Source of the DNA: Paraburkholderia sprentiae WSM5005
GTDB lineage: Bacteria > Pseudomonadota > Gammaproteobacteria > Burkholderiales > Burkholderiaceae
DNA length: 64,000 bases
Assembly: GCF_001865575.2 (NCBI RefSeq)
Contig: NZ_CP017562.2
Coordinates: 1,178,001 to 1,242,000, forward strand
Direction: 5' to 3'
The notes beneath the pieces are model-generated. The model ran no database searches. It was given only the letters and a program-made list of their open reading frames with translations, and was not told the DNA's origin. Position numbers and translations under genes: made by a program. How positions within the stretch are numbered: position 1 is the stretch's first letter; each line of letters starts with the position of its first letter. Positions 1 to 8,817 of the stretch are shown here, one piece after another.

Positions 1-63
1 CCGAATGGCATGCGCATCCGCCGAGGCTTTGCGCGCGCGATGTCGCTCATTGCCGCCCGGTGA
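1..63 (+). CDS. C-terminal tail of an upstream gene (partial)
   Basis: Frame 1 is open from the window edge to a TGA at 61-63 and reads as 20 residues (ending MSLIAAR) in an arginine-rich, high-GC codon style. It would be the very end of a rightward gene lying 37 bases before the chemoreceptor. It is too short to identify, and chance openness is possible. Confidence 0.25.
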   Translation, partial: PNGMRIRRGFARAMSLIAAR

Positions 64-100
64 CAGGCGACCGCTTTCCCGCCTCTCCCGGTGGTGACAA

Positions 101-1633
101 ATGAAACTCGTCCATCAACTGCCGCTGGCGTTTGGCATTGCTTTATTGGCCGCATCGACGGCGGGCGTGTTCGGCGTTGTGGAGATGAACAACGCCGCGA
201 ATGCCTACGAGCGTCTTATCGAAGTAAATGGCGCGCAGCAACGCAGGATCGCGGATGCTCTGGTTGCTTTCAAGAATCAGGTGCAGAACGGTAAGGACAT
301 CATTGTGCGCGGCAAGGATCCCGCGCAATTCGACAAATACTGGAGCGCCTTCCAGAAGTATGAACAGGCGTCGCAAAGCGATACGGAAAAGCTCGCCTAC
401 GAATTGCCGCCGGGCGAAGTCCGCGCGAGAATCGAGCAGTTCAATGTGCTTCACCGTCAGATGGGCGAGTCGCTTCGTCAGGCGCTCGTCCAATTCAAGG
501 CGTCGGGGTTCGATATCGGAGCGGCGGACCGGGCGATCGACGGCATAGACCGGAAACCGGCAATACTGTTGCGTGAATCCGGTAGCAAAATCGTGGAGCA
601 GACGTCTGTCGCCATCGCCGACGCAAAGAAAAAGCAGACGCGCGCTATCCTGGCGAGTTGCAGCGTGATGGCGATCACGATGATGGCGGGCATCGCGTGC
701 GCCGTGATGTTCTCGCGCGCGATCACCAGGAAGCTGGGCGGTGAGCCTGACGACGCCCGTAACGCAGCGCGCCGGATAGCGACGGGCGCGCTCGACATCG
801 AGCTGCACGTGCGGCCGGGCGACACGGACAGCCTGATGGCCGCCATGAAAGCAATGACTGGCGCGCTGGTTCGCATCGTCGGTCAGGTGCGAGCGAGCAG
901 CGATTCCATAGCGACGGGTTCAGCGCAGATCGCCTCCGGTAACGCGGACCTCAGCCAACGAACCGAGGAACAGGCGAGCGCCGTGCAGGAAACGGCCGCG
1001 TCGATGGAACAGCTCGGGGCGACCGTCAGACAGAATGCGCAAAACGCCCGCGAGGCAAGTCAGCTGGCTGTGAACGCGTCTGCGGTCGCGCAAAAAGGCG
1101 GCACGGTGGTGGATCAGGTGGTCCAGACCATGACCGGAATCAACGACAGTTCGCGCAAGATCGCCAGCATCGTCGGGATCATCGACTCGATCGCGGCGCA
1201 GACTAACATTCTCGCGATCAACGCGGCGGTCGAAGCGGCTCGTGCGGGTCCGCAAGGCCGTGGCTTTGCCGTGGTGGCGACGGAAGTTCGCGGTCTCGCA
1301 AAGCGTAGCGGCCAGGCTGCCAGTGAAATTCAGGCGCTGATCGCGGACAGCGTTGAGCACGTGGGCCGCGGTACGGCATTGGTCGAGGAGGCCGGTACGA
1401 CGATGTCGGAGATTGTCTGCGCAATCGAGCGTGTGACCGCGATCGTGGACGCGATCAGCATAGCGAGCGCGGAGCAAAGCATCGGCGTCGAGCAGGCAGG
1501 CGAGGCGGTCGGCCAGATCGATCAGACGACGCAGCACAACGCGGCCCTGGTGGAACAAAGCGCAGCGGCAGCTGAGAGCCTCAGACAACAGGCGGCACAA
1601 CTCGTCGATTCCGTGGCGCAGTTTCGGCTTTGA
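101..1633 (+). CDS. Methyl-accepting chemotaxis protein
   Basis: A transmembrane chemoreceptor of 510 residues. It has a first membrane segment at about 8-28, a periplasmic helical sensor domain of about 150 residues (four-helix-bundle type, ligand unknown), and a second membrane segment at about 182-205. A HAMP region follows at about 206-258, then a long cytoplasmic coiled coil. The kinase-contact hairpin tip lies at about 365-400 ([17 protein letters not shown], then [12 protein letters not shown]). The tip reads [11 protein letters not shown] and AGPQGRG where most family members have IAFQTNILALN and AGEQGRG, small departures at the CheA/CheW contact site. There is no CheR-docking pentapeptide at the C terminus. 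An insertion-sequence remnant begins within about 20 bases of the stop codon, but the ending (VAQFRL) looks like a natural receptor end, so the gene is probably complete. The start has only a weak ribosome binding site. Confidence 0.93.
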   Translation: MKLVHQLPLAFGIALLAASTAGVFGVVEMNNAANAYERLIEVNGAQQRRIADALVAFKNQVQNGKDIIVRGKDPAQFDKYWSAFQKYEQASQSDTEKLAYELPPGEVRARIEQFNVLHRQMGESLRQALVQFKASGFDIGAADRAIDGIDRKPAILLRESGSKIVEQTSVAIADAKKKQTRAILASCSVMAITMMAGIACAVMFSRAITRKLGGEPDDARNAARRIATGALDIELHVRPGDTDSLMAAMKAMTGALVRIVGQVRASSDSIATGSAQIASGNADLSQRTEEQASAVQETAASMEQLGATVRQNAQNAREASQLAVNASAVAQKGGTVVDQVVQTMTGINDSSRKIASIVGIIDSIAAQTNILAINAAVEAARAGPQGRGFAVVATEVRGLAKRSGQAASEIQALIADSVEHVGRGTALVEEAGTTMSEIVCAIERVTAIVDAISIASAEQSIGVEQAGEAVGQIDQTTQHNAALVEQSAAAAESLRQQAAQLVDSVAQFRL

Positions 1634-1649
1634 AGAAAAGCTGAAGAAC

Positions 1650-2191
1650 GTGCTGTGCGGCGGTTTCGCGAAACGTGCGTCATGTCCGGCGAAGGGGGGC
1701 ACGTAGGCATTCGCGGCGGCGACGGTACTGATGGCGCGCAGCCGCAGTTCCTTGACCAGCCGGTCCTGCAGCGTCAGGTGGGCGCGCTCGACGCAGCCCT
1801 TCGCGGAGTCCGAATTCGTGCATAACATGTCCATGTTGAGTTCGTACATCCCGCGGCCGAAGTGCGTCACGGCCTCGCCCGGCCATTCAGCCAGCTTCTC
1901 GCACGCCAGCGTCGGTCCGAAATCGGCATAACGCTCACGCACCAGCGCCATGGCCCGCGCCCGCAGATCCACCGGCAGTTCGCGGTTGCCGGGCTGGCCA
2001 CGTCGTGCCGATACCAGCCCCGCCGGTCCACTGGCTTCATAGCGATGCACCAGCCGGTTGACCTGACGCTCGCACAGCTGCAGACGTTCAGCCGCCTGAC
2101 AAACCCGCAGCCGATGTCCGGCAACCGCCTCGATAATCCTGACCCGCTCAAGCTCGTGCATGCTGATCGTGATGAATCCACGTGCGTTCAT
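1650..2191 (-). pseudogene. Truncated ISNCY-type transposase remnant
   Basis: Reading leftward from an ATG at 2191 behind a GGGAGCC site, the first 100 residues are a helix-turn-helix domain closely related in pattern to the intact transposase at 4126-5556 (shared RERYADFGPTLACEKL). The sequence then jumps directly to the GEAVTHFGRGMYELN block. About 130 residues are missing, including the first catalytic Asp regions of the DDE core. The block around the last catalytic Glu (VERAHLTLQDRLVKELRLR) is retained. Similarity ends near residue 178, just after the chemoreceptor stop. This is a dead copy of a sister element, not the same element as the two neighbours. The frame stays open to 920, but only as antisense of the chemoreceptor gene. 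Confidence 0.85.
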
Positions 2192-2249
2192 GTCCGGCTC
2201 CCCAGGTCACCACCATGGCGCAGCATGCGCGCTGCGCGCGGCTCAGGGA

Positions 2250-2300
2250 GGACAATCGGACATTTCGCATGAGCCAGAATCGGACATTATCAAAAAGCTC
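2250..2300. repeat. Terminal repeat pair of the ISNCY remnant
   Basis: Two copies of CGGACATT(T/A) start at 2257 and 2281, exactly 24 bases apart, just outside the remnant transposase start. The intact element has the related ACGACATTT twice with the same 24-base spacing. These are probably transposase binding sites at the right end of the remnant element. Confidence 0.6.
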
Positions 2301-2305
2301 TGACA

Positions 2306-3984
2306 TGTCGAGGCCATTTCAAGATGTCGCTGCGGCAGCCAAATAGAAATGTCGTGTTTTTAAGCGTTAAAGGGGTTGTCTCTAAAGGGTTACAGTTCAC
2401 GCGGTGTTGAAGGACAGTGCCTGAAAAAGCAGGGCGCTTACGTCCGTTCAGACAGCACGTGCAGACCGACGGCCAGGTTTTCTGGATGATTTGGGCTGCC
2501 TGCGTTGCGCCAGATCCACGACCACTTCGTTGATGTCGGTCTGAGTGAATTCGCGCTGCTTCTTCGTGCCCGACAGCTGCTTCGGCTTGCGCACCGCCTG
2601 ACCCTGATTCGTTCGGGAAGGGGAGCCGGAGATGCGCCGGTTGTCGCGCTGCGCCTGCAGCGCCTGGGCGACCTGCAGCGCGTGACTGAGTCTCTTGTGC
2701 TCAATCACCGCGCCCTGATCGACGTCAGCCAGCTTGTCGTACAGCCTGCAGGACAGAACCCTGTCATCGGCGCGGATCTCGATGCGTCCGTCCGGGTACT
2801 CCCACACGTCGATGTACCGGTGGATCAGCTCGCGGGTCGCCGGCGTGTCATCCAGCAGGTACATCACCGGTCGTACTGCACCGTCAGCGACTTCGATACG
2901 CGACGCGTCTCGCGCCAGGTCAGCAGCAGGTCCAGACTCTCGTCAGCGCGCAGCGGCCGGTGCGCATTGAAGTCGCTCTTCGGCGGTTTCGCGAAGCGCA
3001 CGTTATACGCTGCAATGAAGGCGGGCGCATAGGCGTTGGCGTCGACGATCGTGCTGATGCCTCGCAGTCTCAACTCCTTCACAAGGCGGTCCTGCAGCGT
3101 CAGGTGCGCGCGCTCGACACGTCCCTTGGCCGGGCTGCTGTTCGCGCAGAACGTATCGATGTTCAGTTCGTACATTGCGCGGCCGAAGTGCGTCACGCTG
3201 CGACCAGTCTTGCTGGCTGCCGTGCTGCGAAACACGCTGGCTTTATCGCTGTACAGCGCGACCGGCTTGCCATGATGCTCGATATACGCGCGCGTCGCCT
3301 CGAAGTAACTGAAGGTCGATTCATTCGCCGTGAAATGCAGGCGCATCAGCCGGCTCGTCGCGTCGTCGACGTACACCAGCAGCGTGCACGCCGGCGCGCG
3401 TTCCTCGAACCAGCGATGATCGCTGCCATCGATCTGGATCAGCTCACCCAGGCATGCGCGCCGCGCACGCGGCTGGTAGACCTTCGGTGGACGCTGCCGG
3501 CGCGGTATCCACAGGCCCGTGTCCGTCATCAGCCGTCTGACCGTTTCCCTGGCCAGGCGAATGCCGTGGCACTCGTACAGCTTCTCGCAGGCCAGCGTCG
3601 GGCCAAAGTCGGCGTAGCGCTCACGGATGATCGCCAGCGCCCGCTGGGCCAGATTCTCGTCCAGACGCCGGTTACCCTGGCGGCCACGCTTGCGCGAGGC
3701 CAGTCCAGCCGCGCCCGATTCCTGGTATCGGATCACCAGACGCTCGATCTGCCGCACAGTCAGACCCAGCCGTTCAGCCGCGCGTCCGGGCTTCAGCCCC
3801 ATTGTCCACCACAGCCTGGATCACCTTCAACCGGTCGAGTTCGCGCATGTTCAATGTCACCAGTGTGGCTGGATGCATCGCCGGCTCCGTAGTCCCACGA
3901 GGAACCGGCAAGCATACCGAGGTCCAAACACGACATTTCTAAATGGCTAGAACACGACATTTCTATAAAGCTACTACATTCGCT
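2306..3984 (-). mobile_element. ISNCY-family insertion sequence, copy 1 (inactive)
   Basis: An element of about 1.68 kb. Its ends were set by comparing it with the adjacent copy 2. Its left side begins TGTCGAGGCCATTTC and contains GAAATGTCGTGTTT. Its right side contains the reverse complement AAACACGACATTTC, then a second ACGACATTT unit 24 bases on, and ends near CTACTACATTCGCT. It abuts copy 2 without a spacer. The internal part is nearly identical to copy 2, but about 60 bases near the left end (2340-2400) differ strongly. Confidence 0.75.
2448..3878 (-). pseudogene. ISNCY transposase, copy 1, two frameshifts
   Basis: Same gene as the intact transposase at 4126-5556 but broken twice. There is one extra T near 3802, after the first 25 or so codons, and one missing C near 2867, about 140 codons before the end. 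The middle open frame (2864-3802) keeps the DDE regions (IQIDGSDHRW, YVDDATSR, and KGRVERAHLTLQDR). It cannot give full-length transposase, though it could be mobilised in trans by copy 2. The start at 3878 is by analogy with copy 2. Confidence 0.88.
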
Positions 3985-5662
3985 GTCGAGGCCATTTCAA
4001 GATGTCGCTGCGGCAGCTATTTAGAAATGTCGTGTTTTCAGGATTTAAAGTTTTGACTCTGAAGGAGTTACCGCTCACCCGGTGTTGAAGGACAGTGCCT
4101 GAAAAAGCAGGGCGCTTACGTCCGTTCAGACAGCACGTGCAGACCGACGGCCAGGTTTTCTGGATGATTTGGGCTGCCTGCGTTGCGCCAGATCCACGAC
4201 CACTTCGTTGATGTCGGTCTGCGTGAATTCGCGCTGCTTCTTCGTGCCGGACAGCTGCTTCGGCTTGCGCACCGCCTGACCCTGATTCGTTCGGGAAGGG
4301 GAGCCGGAGATGCGCCGGTTGTCGCGCTGCGCCTGCAGCGCCTGGGCGACCTGCAGCGCGTGACTGAGTCTCTTGTGCTCAATCACCGCGCCCTGATCGA
4401 CGTCAGCCAGCTTGTCGTACAGCCTGCAGGACAGAACCCTGTCATCGGCGCGGATCTCGATGCGTCCGTCCGGGTACTCCCACACGTCGATGTACCGGTG
4501 GATCAGCTCGCGGGTCGCCGGCGTGTCATCCAGCAGGTACATCACCCGGTCGTACTGCACCGTCAGCGACTTCGATACGCGACGCGTCTCGCGCCAGGTC
4601 AGCAGCAGGTCCAGACTCTCGTCAGCGCGCAGCGGCCGGTGCGCATTGAAGTCGCTCTTCGGCGGTTTCGCGAAGCGCACGTTATACGCTGCAATGAAGG
4701 CGGGCGCATAGGCGTTGGCGTCGACGATCGTGCTGATGCCTCGCAGTCTCAACTCCTTCACAAGGCGGTCCTGCAGCGTCAGGTGCGCGCGCTCGACACG
4801 TCCCTTGGCCGGGCTGCTGTTCGCGCAGAACGTATCGATGTTCAGTTCGTACATTGCGCGGCCGAAGTGCGTCACGCTGCGACCAGTCTTGCTGGCTGCC
4901 GTGCTGCGAAACACGCTGGCTTTATCGCTGTACAGCGCGACCGGCTTGCCATGATGCTCGATATACGCGCGCGTCGCCTCGAAGTAACTGAAGGTCGATT
5001 CATTCGCCGTGAAATGCAGGCGCATCAGCCGGCTCGTCGCGTCGTCGACGTACACCAGCAGCGTACACGCCGGCGCGCGTTCCTCGAACCAGCGATGGTC
5101 GCTGCCGTCGATCTGGATCAGCTCGCCCAGACATGCGCGCCGCGCACGCGGCTGGTAGACCTTCGGTGGACGCTGCCGGCGCGGTATCCACAGGCCCGTG
5201 TCCGTCATCAGCCGTCTGACCGTTTCCCTGGCCAGGCGAATGCCGTGGCACTCGTACAGCTTCTCGCAGGCCAGCGTCGGGCCAAAGTCGGCATAGCGCT
5301 CACGGATGATCGCCAGCGCCCGCTGGGCCAGATTCTCGTCCAGACGCCGGTTACCCTGGCGGCCACGCTTGCGCGAGGCCAGTCCAGCCGCGCCCGATTC
5401 CTGGTATCGGATCACCAGACGCTCGATCTGCCGCACAGTCAGACCCAGCCGTTCAGCCGCGCGTCCGGGCTTCAGCCCCATGTCCACCACAGCCTGGATC
5501 ACCTTCAACCGGTCGAGTTCGCGCATGTTCAATGTCACCAGTGTGGCTGGATGCATCGCCGGCTCCGTAGTCCCACGAGGAACCGGCAAGCATACCGAGG
5601 TCCAAACACGACATTTCTAAATGGCTAGAACACGACATTTCTATAAAGCTACTACATTCGCT
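3984..5662 (-). mobile_element. ISNCY-family insertion sequence, copy 2 (intact)
   Basis: A second copy of about 1.68 kb, directly following copy 1 in the same orientation. The left end carries TGTCGAGGCC and GAAATGTCGTGTTTT. The right end carries two ACGACATTT units 24 bases apart (near 5608 and 5632) and stops at CATTCGCT at 5662, beyond which the sequence no longer matches the copy 1/copy 2 junction. I see no obvious target duplication flanking the pair. Confidence 0.8.
4126..5556 (-). CDS. ISNCY-family transposase (IS1202-like group)
   Basis: A transposase of 476 residues that cuts and joins the ends of its own element. The N-terminal helix-turn-helix (LGLTVRQIERLVIRYQ) should bind the ACGACATTT end repeats. 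The RNase H-like DDE core carries the Asp of IQIDGSDHRW, the Asp pair of VYVDDATSR with Asp of YSDKASVF, and the Glu of KGRVERAHLTLQDR. The C-terminal tail is basic. The ATG at 5556 follows a GGAG site and aligns with the start of the remnant at 2191. An upstream in-frame start at 5589 has less support. The frame is undamaged, so this copy may still be active. Confidence 0.92.
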   Translation of the reverse strand: MHPATLVTLNMRELDRLKVIQAVVDMGLKPGRAAERLGLTVRQIERLVIRYQESGAAGLASRKRGRQGNRRLDENLAQRALAIIRERYADFGPTLACEKLYECHGIRLARETVRRLMTDTGLWIPRRQRPPKVYQPRARRACLGELIQIDGSDHRWFEERAPACTLLVYVDDATSRLMRLHFTANESTFSYFEATRAYIEHHGKPVALYSDKASVFRSTAASKTGRSVTHFGRAMYELNIDTFCANSSPAKGRVERAHLTLQDRLVKELRLRGISTIVDANAYAPAFIAAYNVRFAKPPKSDFNAHRPLRADESLDLLLTWRETRRVSKSLTVQYDRVMYLLDDTPATRELIHRYIDVWEYPDGRIEIRADDRVLSCRLYDKLADVDQGAVIEHKRLSHALQVAQALQAQRDNRRISGSPSRTNQGQAVRKPKQLSGTKKQREFTQTDINEVVVDLAQRRQPKSSRKPGRRSARAV

Positions 5663-6162
5663 TCGGTGATAAATTACATTATGTCAAATGAAGTATGGAA
5701 CGATCCCGACATCAAGCACCCGCGACAAACGATGCCCGCCGACCCGCGTCGAGATCGCAAATCGTCCGCACTGCGACTCTTTCACAGTGGCCCACGAACT
5801 GGCCCGACAATTCGTCTCGATTCGGTGGTGGGCTCAATCGAGCCGTGATGAATACAACGCCATACTCCACAGCTAGCCAATTGTTAGATATGTGTTTGTG
5901 CGCGGCGAGAATCAGCCTTGTAGCTAAAGCCAGGGCCACCATTGGCGATCACGGCAAATCCTTTATCGTCGGCTATTGTTTCATGACGGAGAGATGTCTG
6001 GCATTTGGCGTGACCGGCGAGCGTTTTGTCGTTGAGAGACTAAGCATCGGCTGCCGGCATTTCGGCGTGACGTATGGACGCAAACCGGTGGTCGACGGGC
6101 CGCCCAATCCGAAGCCCATCACGTTTTCGTATCCACGCCGTCTGCCGTGCCTAAGCGCTCGT

Positions 6163-6303
6163 GAAAGTGATCGCCCATCAGGCCATTCTCAAGGCCTACC
6201 GGGCAGCCTGGCAATGGCAACTGACGAAAGCGCAGTCAACTCTTAATGCAGCTATGCATATTGAGTCAAAAAGTGCCCAGCAAAAGGATAATTTCAGTTT
6301 TTG
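6163..6303 (+). pseudogene. Short hypothetical coding fragment
   Basis: A GTG-started frame of 46 residues, with an amphipathic helical pattern (AILKAYRAAWQWQLTKAQ) and an ordinary polar tail ending at TGA. It reads more like real protein than the surrounding frames, but no family can be named. It may be the tail of a gene destroyed when the insertion sequences arrived. Confidence 0.2.
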
Positions 6304-6358
6304 AACCGGGCAGCTAGATTAAGCAGATTGTTACTAGCCTGGAGATGCACACAGGCAC

Positions 6359-6385
6359 TTGCGTAAATGCCCTGTTGCCTATAAT
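6359..6385 (+). promoter_or_regulatory. Possible sigma-70 promoter
   Basis: A perfect TATAAT at 6380-6385, with TTGCGT at 6359-6364 as a weak -35 at short (15-base) spacing. It points toward the HTH gene about 200 bases downstream. This rests on sequence match only. Confidence 0.25.
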
Positions 6386-6587
6386 CCACTGGAAAAGTTG
6401 CGCTAGGTTTGCGGCCGACGTACGCGAGGTTTGCGCGATTGTTCTATCAGAGGAAGTCCGCAATTGATTTTTTGTTATTTGGACACGGCCGGCAAGTTTT
6501 CGATTATCTGTACGTTGCGCCCTCCCCTCTGTCTACCCCAGCAACCGATTTTCAGTTCGGGCAGCAACCCAACGGTGGAGTTATCCG

Positions 6588-6992
6588 ATGCATCGACAAA
6601 ATGACGATTTGCCGACCGTCGCAAGGCGCGTCACGGCGGGCAAGAAGCTGCTCGACGGCGTCGCGGCCTCCGTGGTCGCCAAAGAGATGGGCATGGCAAA
6701 GACCACGGTCGAACGATATAGCAAGCTATTGGAGCAAGGTGGCCTCGACGCGCTCCGAAACATGAGCGTCGGCGGTCGCCATTCGGCACTCGCGGTGGCG
6801 GATCTGGACTGGCTGGCGCAGGCGCTGAAGGCCTCGCCGCGAGACTACGGCTTCGACGCGGACGGCTGGAGCAATGCGCGCATGCGCGAGCTGATAAGCC
6901 GCCAGTTCGGCATTTCGTACTCGCGAGTCTATGTGTGGCAACTTGCCACCAGACTCGGCGTGTCTTATCGGCTCGGCAGAAATGCCCAGTAA
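6588..6992 (+). CDS. Stand-alone winged HTH protein (IS630-transposase N-terminal type)
   Basis: A protein of 134 residues with two DNA-binding modules. The first is an HTH_29-like helix-turn-helix (VVAKEMGMAKTTVERYSKLL, about 29-48). The second is a winged-helix segment in the C-terminal half (GWSNARMRELISRQFGISYS), as found at the N terminus of IS630-type transposases. No DDE catalytic domain follows, because the next gene is on the opposite strand 47 bases away. It is therefore either a truncated transposase or a domesticated regulator. The ATG at 6588 has GGAG about 9 bases upstream. Its target is unknown. Confidence 0.6.
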   Translation: MHRQNDDLPTVARRVTAGKKLLDGVAASVVAKEMGMAKTTVERYSKLLEQGGLDALRNMSVGGRHSALAVADLDWLAQALKASPRDYGFDADGWSNARMRELISRQFGISYSRVYVWQLATRLGVSYRLGRNAQ

Positions 6993-7039
6993 AACGGCGG
7001 CAGTACCGGGCTAAAGCACACGCATGTGCGTCGGCAGGC

Positions 7040-8023
7040 TTATGCGCGTTCGCGCGTCTTCGGCAGAAACTGCGGCGCCAGTTCGACCTCCGACCATCGA
7101 AACGGCAATGCGCCGCGGCTGCGCCGCACTTCGTTCACATAAAACCTCACGACCCGCTGCGCGCCGGCAAACGCCGCGAGTTCGTCGCCGTCCCACATGA
7201 TCTCCGCTTGCACCGCGAGATAGAGCACATCGCCGGTTGCGAAGTCGATAAACAGCAGGCCCGCGCGTGGATCGTGCACGAGGTTGCCGATCGTGTTGAA
7301 AAAGCGGTTGCCGCTATAGTCGGGCGTGATCAGCATATTCGCGTCGTCCACGCGCACAAAGCCTGGTGCGCCGCCCCGATGTGAAACGTCGACTCCCTTG
7401 CCCAGCCCCGCTTCCTCACTCAGATTCGCACTGGCGATAAAGAACGTGTCAGCGCCCGCCAGCAACTCCCGGTCGGCATCGCTCAGATACGTGGCGATCT
7501 CGGGCTGCGCGTGCGGCGCGGCTGCATCCCGTTCGGTCAAATACGGCGTGCGGCTCTGGATGTACTTCGGACAATTGCCGAAGCTCTGCATCACTTCGAC
7601 CTGCAACGTGCCGCCCTCCACGGACCGTACGACGCCATTCGCCCGATTGCGCCGCCGCGTGCGCGGTTCGATGCCCAGCGCTCCGAGGTGGGCGCCGTCG
7701 CGCCAACTCGCGCCCAGCGGATCGCCAGGTAAGGCGCCGCCTTCGATGCGCAGCGTCCGCGCATCCGGTGACGACACGAAACCCGGCGCACCCGCGCGCA
7801 GCGTCGCCCACGGCTGACCGCTCGCATCGACGCCGCCGATCACGACAAACGGCTGCGCGGCAAAGAACTCGCGGTGCTGTTCCGGCATGAAACGGCGAAT
7901 CCCCCGACGTCCCATCGACTCCGCCGCCTCACGCACACCGGCACGCTGCTGTGCGTCCTGCTCGCCGGCATGAAACGGCGACGCATCGGTCCCCCAGTGA
8001 TTCAACGGAACGCACTCGGACAT
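7040..8023 (-). CDS. Pyridoxamine 5'-phosphate oxidase-family flavoprotein
   Basis: A cytosolic protein of 327 residues with two stretches of split-barrel flavin-binding pattern. One is near the N terminus (FVVIGGVDASGQPWATLRAG). The other is in the C-terminal half (DTFFIASAN, then GNRFFNTIGNLVHDPRAGLLF). This is the long PNPOx-like type often annotated beside oxidoreductases, not true PdxH. The substrate cannot be told. The ATG at 8023 has AGGAG nine bases upstream and is preferred over 8041. It lies 43 bases downstream of, and in the same direction as, the glutathione transferase gene, so the two probably form an operon. Confidence 0.8.
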   Translation of the reverse strand: MSECVPLNHWGTDASPFHAGEQDAQQRAGVREAAESMGRRGIRRFMPEQHREFFAAQPFVVIGGVDASGQPWATLRAGAPGFVSSPDARTLRIEGGALPGDPLGASWRDGAHLGALGIEPRTRRRNRANGVVRSVEGGTLQVEVMQSFGNCPKYIQSRTPYLTERDAAAPHAQPEIATYLSDADRELLAGADTFFIASANLSEEAGLGKGVDVSHRGGAPGFVRVDDANMLITPDYSGNRFFNTIGNLVHDPRAGLLFIDFATGDVLYLAVQAEIMWDGDELAAFAGAQRVVRFYVNEVRRSRGALPFRWSEVELAPQFLPKTRERA

Positions 8024-8066
8024 GATCGGACTCCTGTGCAAAATCTAACGCGGTCTTAAACGGGTA

Positions 8067-8708
8067 TCACACCGCCAGCAACCCAGCCTTCGTCGACGGC
8101 ATCGCGATGAAGCGCGGCAATGCCTCGACTCGACGCAGCCACGCGCGAATGTTCGGATACGGTTGCAACGACACGCCGCCCTCGGGCGCATGAGCGATAT
8201 ACGTGTGCGCGGCGATATCGGCGATCGTCGCGTGGGTGCCTGCCACGAACTGCTTGCCGGCCAGCTCCGCGTCGATCACGTCGAACAGCTTGACGGCGAT
8301 CTTCTTCGCGCGCTCGTGATCGAGCGGCGCGCCGAATACGGTAACGAGTCGCGCCGCGCACGGCCCGTATGCGATCTGGCCGGCCGCGAGCGACAGCCAG
8401 CGCTGCACCGCCGCGGCGCCGGGCGGATCGTCCGGGAGCCACGACGCGTCGCCATAGCGCTTCGCCAGATAGACGAGAATCGCGTTCGAATCGAACAGTG
8501 TGAGCTCGCCGTCCTGAATCGTCGGCACCTGGCCGAACGGGTTCAGCGCGAGGTACTCGGGTTTGCGGTTGTCGCCAGCCTTCATGTTCAGCTCGATGAG
8601 CTCGAACGGCAGATCGAGCAGCGTCAGAAACAGCTTCACGCGATGACCGTGGCCCGAAAGCGGCGTCGTGTAGAGCTTGATAGGCTGGGCGGGTCTGGCG
8701 GCAGGCAT
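8067..8708 (-). CDS. Glutathione S-transferase family protein
   Basis: A protein of 213 residues with the two-domain GST layout. The N-terminal thioredoxin-like domain (about 8-85) contains the glutathione-site Pro in FGQVPTIQD and the SNAI signature (LFDSNAILVYLAKRYG). The C-terminal helical domain contains the conserved capping Asp region (HATIADIAAHTYIA). It would conjugate or reduce electrophiles with glutathione. The start at 8708 has a GGAG site directly upstream, and the longer frame to 9023 only covers the divergent regulator. Divergent from the LysR gene, its likely regulator, across 109 bases. Confidence 0.92.
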   Translation of the reverse strand: MPAARPAQPIKLYTTPLSGHGHRVKLFLTLLDLPFELIELNMKAGDNRKPEYLALNPFGQVPTIQDGELTLFDSNAILVYLAKRYGDASWLPDDPPGAAAVQRWLSLAAGQIAYGPCAARLVTVFGAPLDHERAKKIAVKLFDVIDAELAGKQFVAGTHATIADIAAHTYIAHAPEGGVSLQPYPNIRAWLRRVEALPRFIAMPSTKAGLLAV

Positions 8709-8817
8709 GGAGGACTCCGGATGCGTTGAATGACACGTCGAGCATAAGACGTAGGCACTGTCGCGCGGAAGCCCGATAATCCGGGAAACACAGTCAAGCG
8801 AGAATGGACAATCGATC

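Larger units (their letters stand above)
5663..6587. other. Gene-poor, lower-GC stretch downstream of the IS pair
   Basis: There is no convincing complete gene here. Open frames at 5621-5848, 5688-5876 and 5695-6246 show no recognisable domain, and their composition does not favour one frame. A more protein-like piece at 6163-6303 is listed separately. A possible promoter lies at 6359-6385. The stretch looks like decayed mobile or accessory DNA. Confidence 0.5.

Noticed and set aside
920..1650. Extension of the ISNCY remnant frame through the chemoreceptor region
   Set aside because: This part is antisense to the chemoreceptor gene and bears no similarity to the intact transposase. Only 1650-2191 is real remnant.
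2448..3878. Programmed frameshifting in IS copy 1
   Set aside because: The adjacent copy 2 has one uninterrupted frame. The two differences are single-base indels, so copy 1 is simply mutated.
5695..6246. A 183-residue open frame after the IS pair
   Set aside because: No domain, no good ribosome binding site and no coding-like composition. A competing frame at the same place is equally open.
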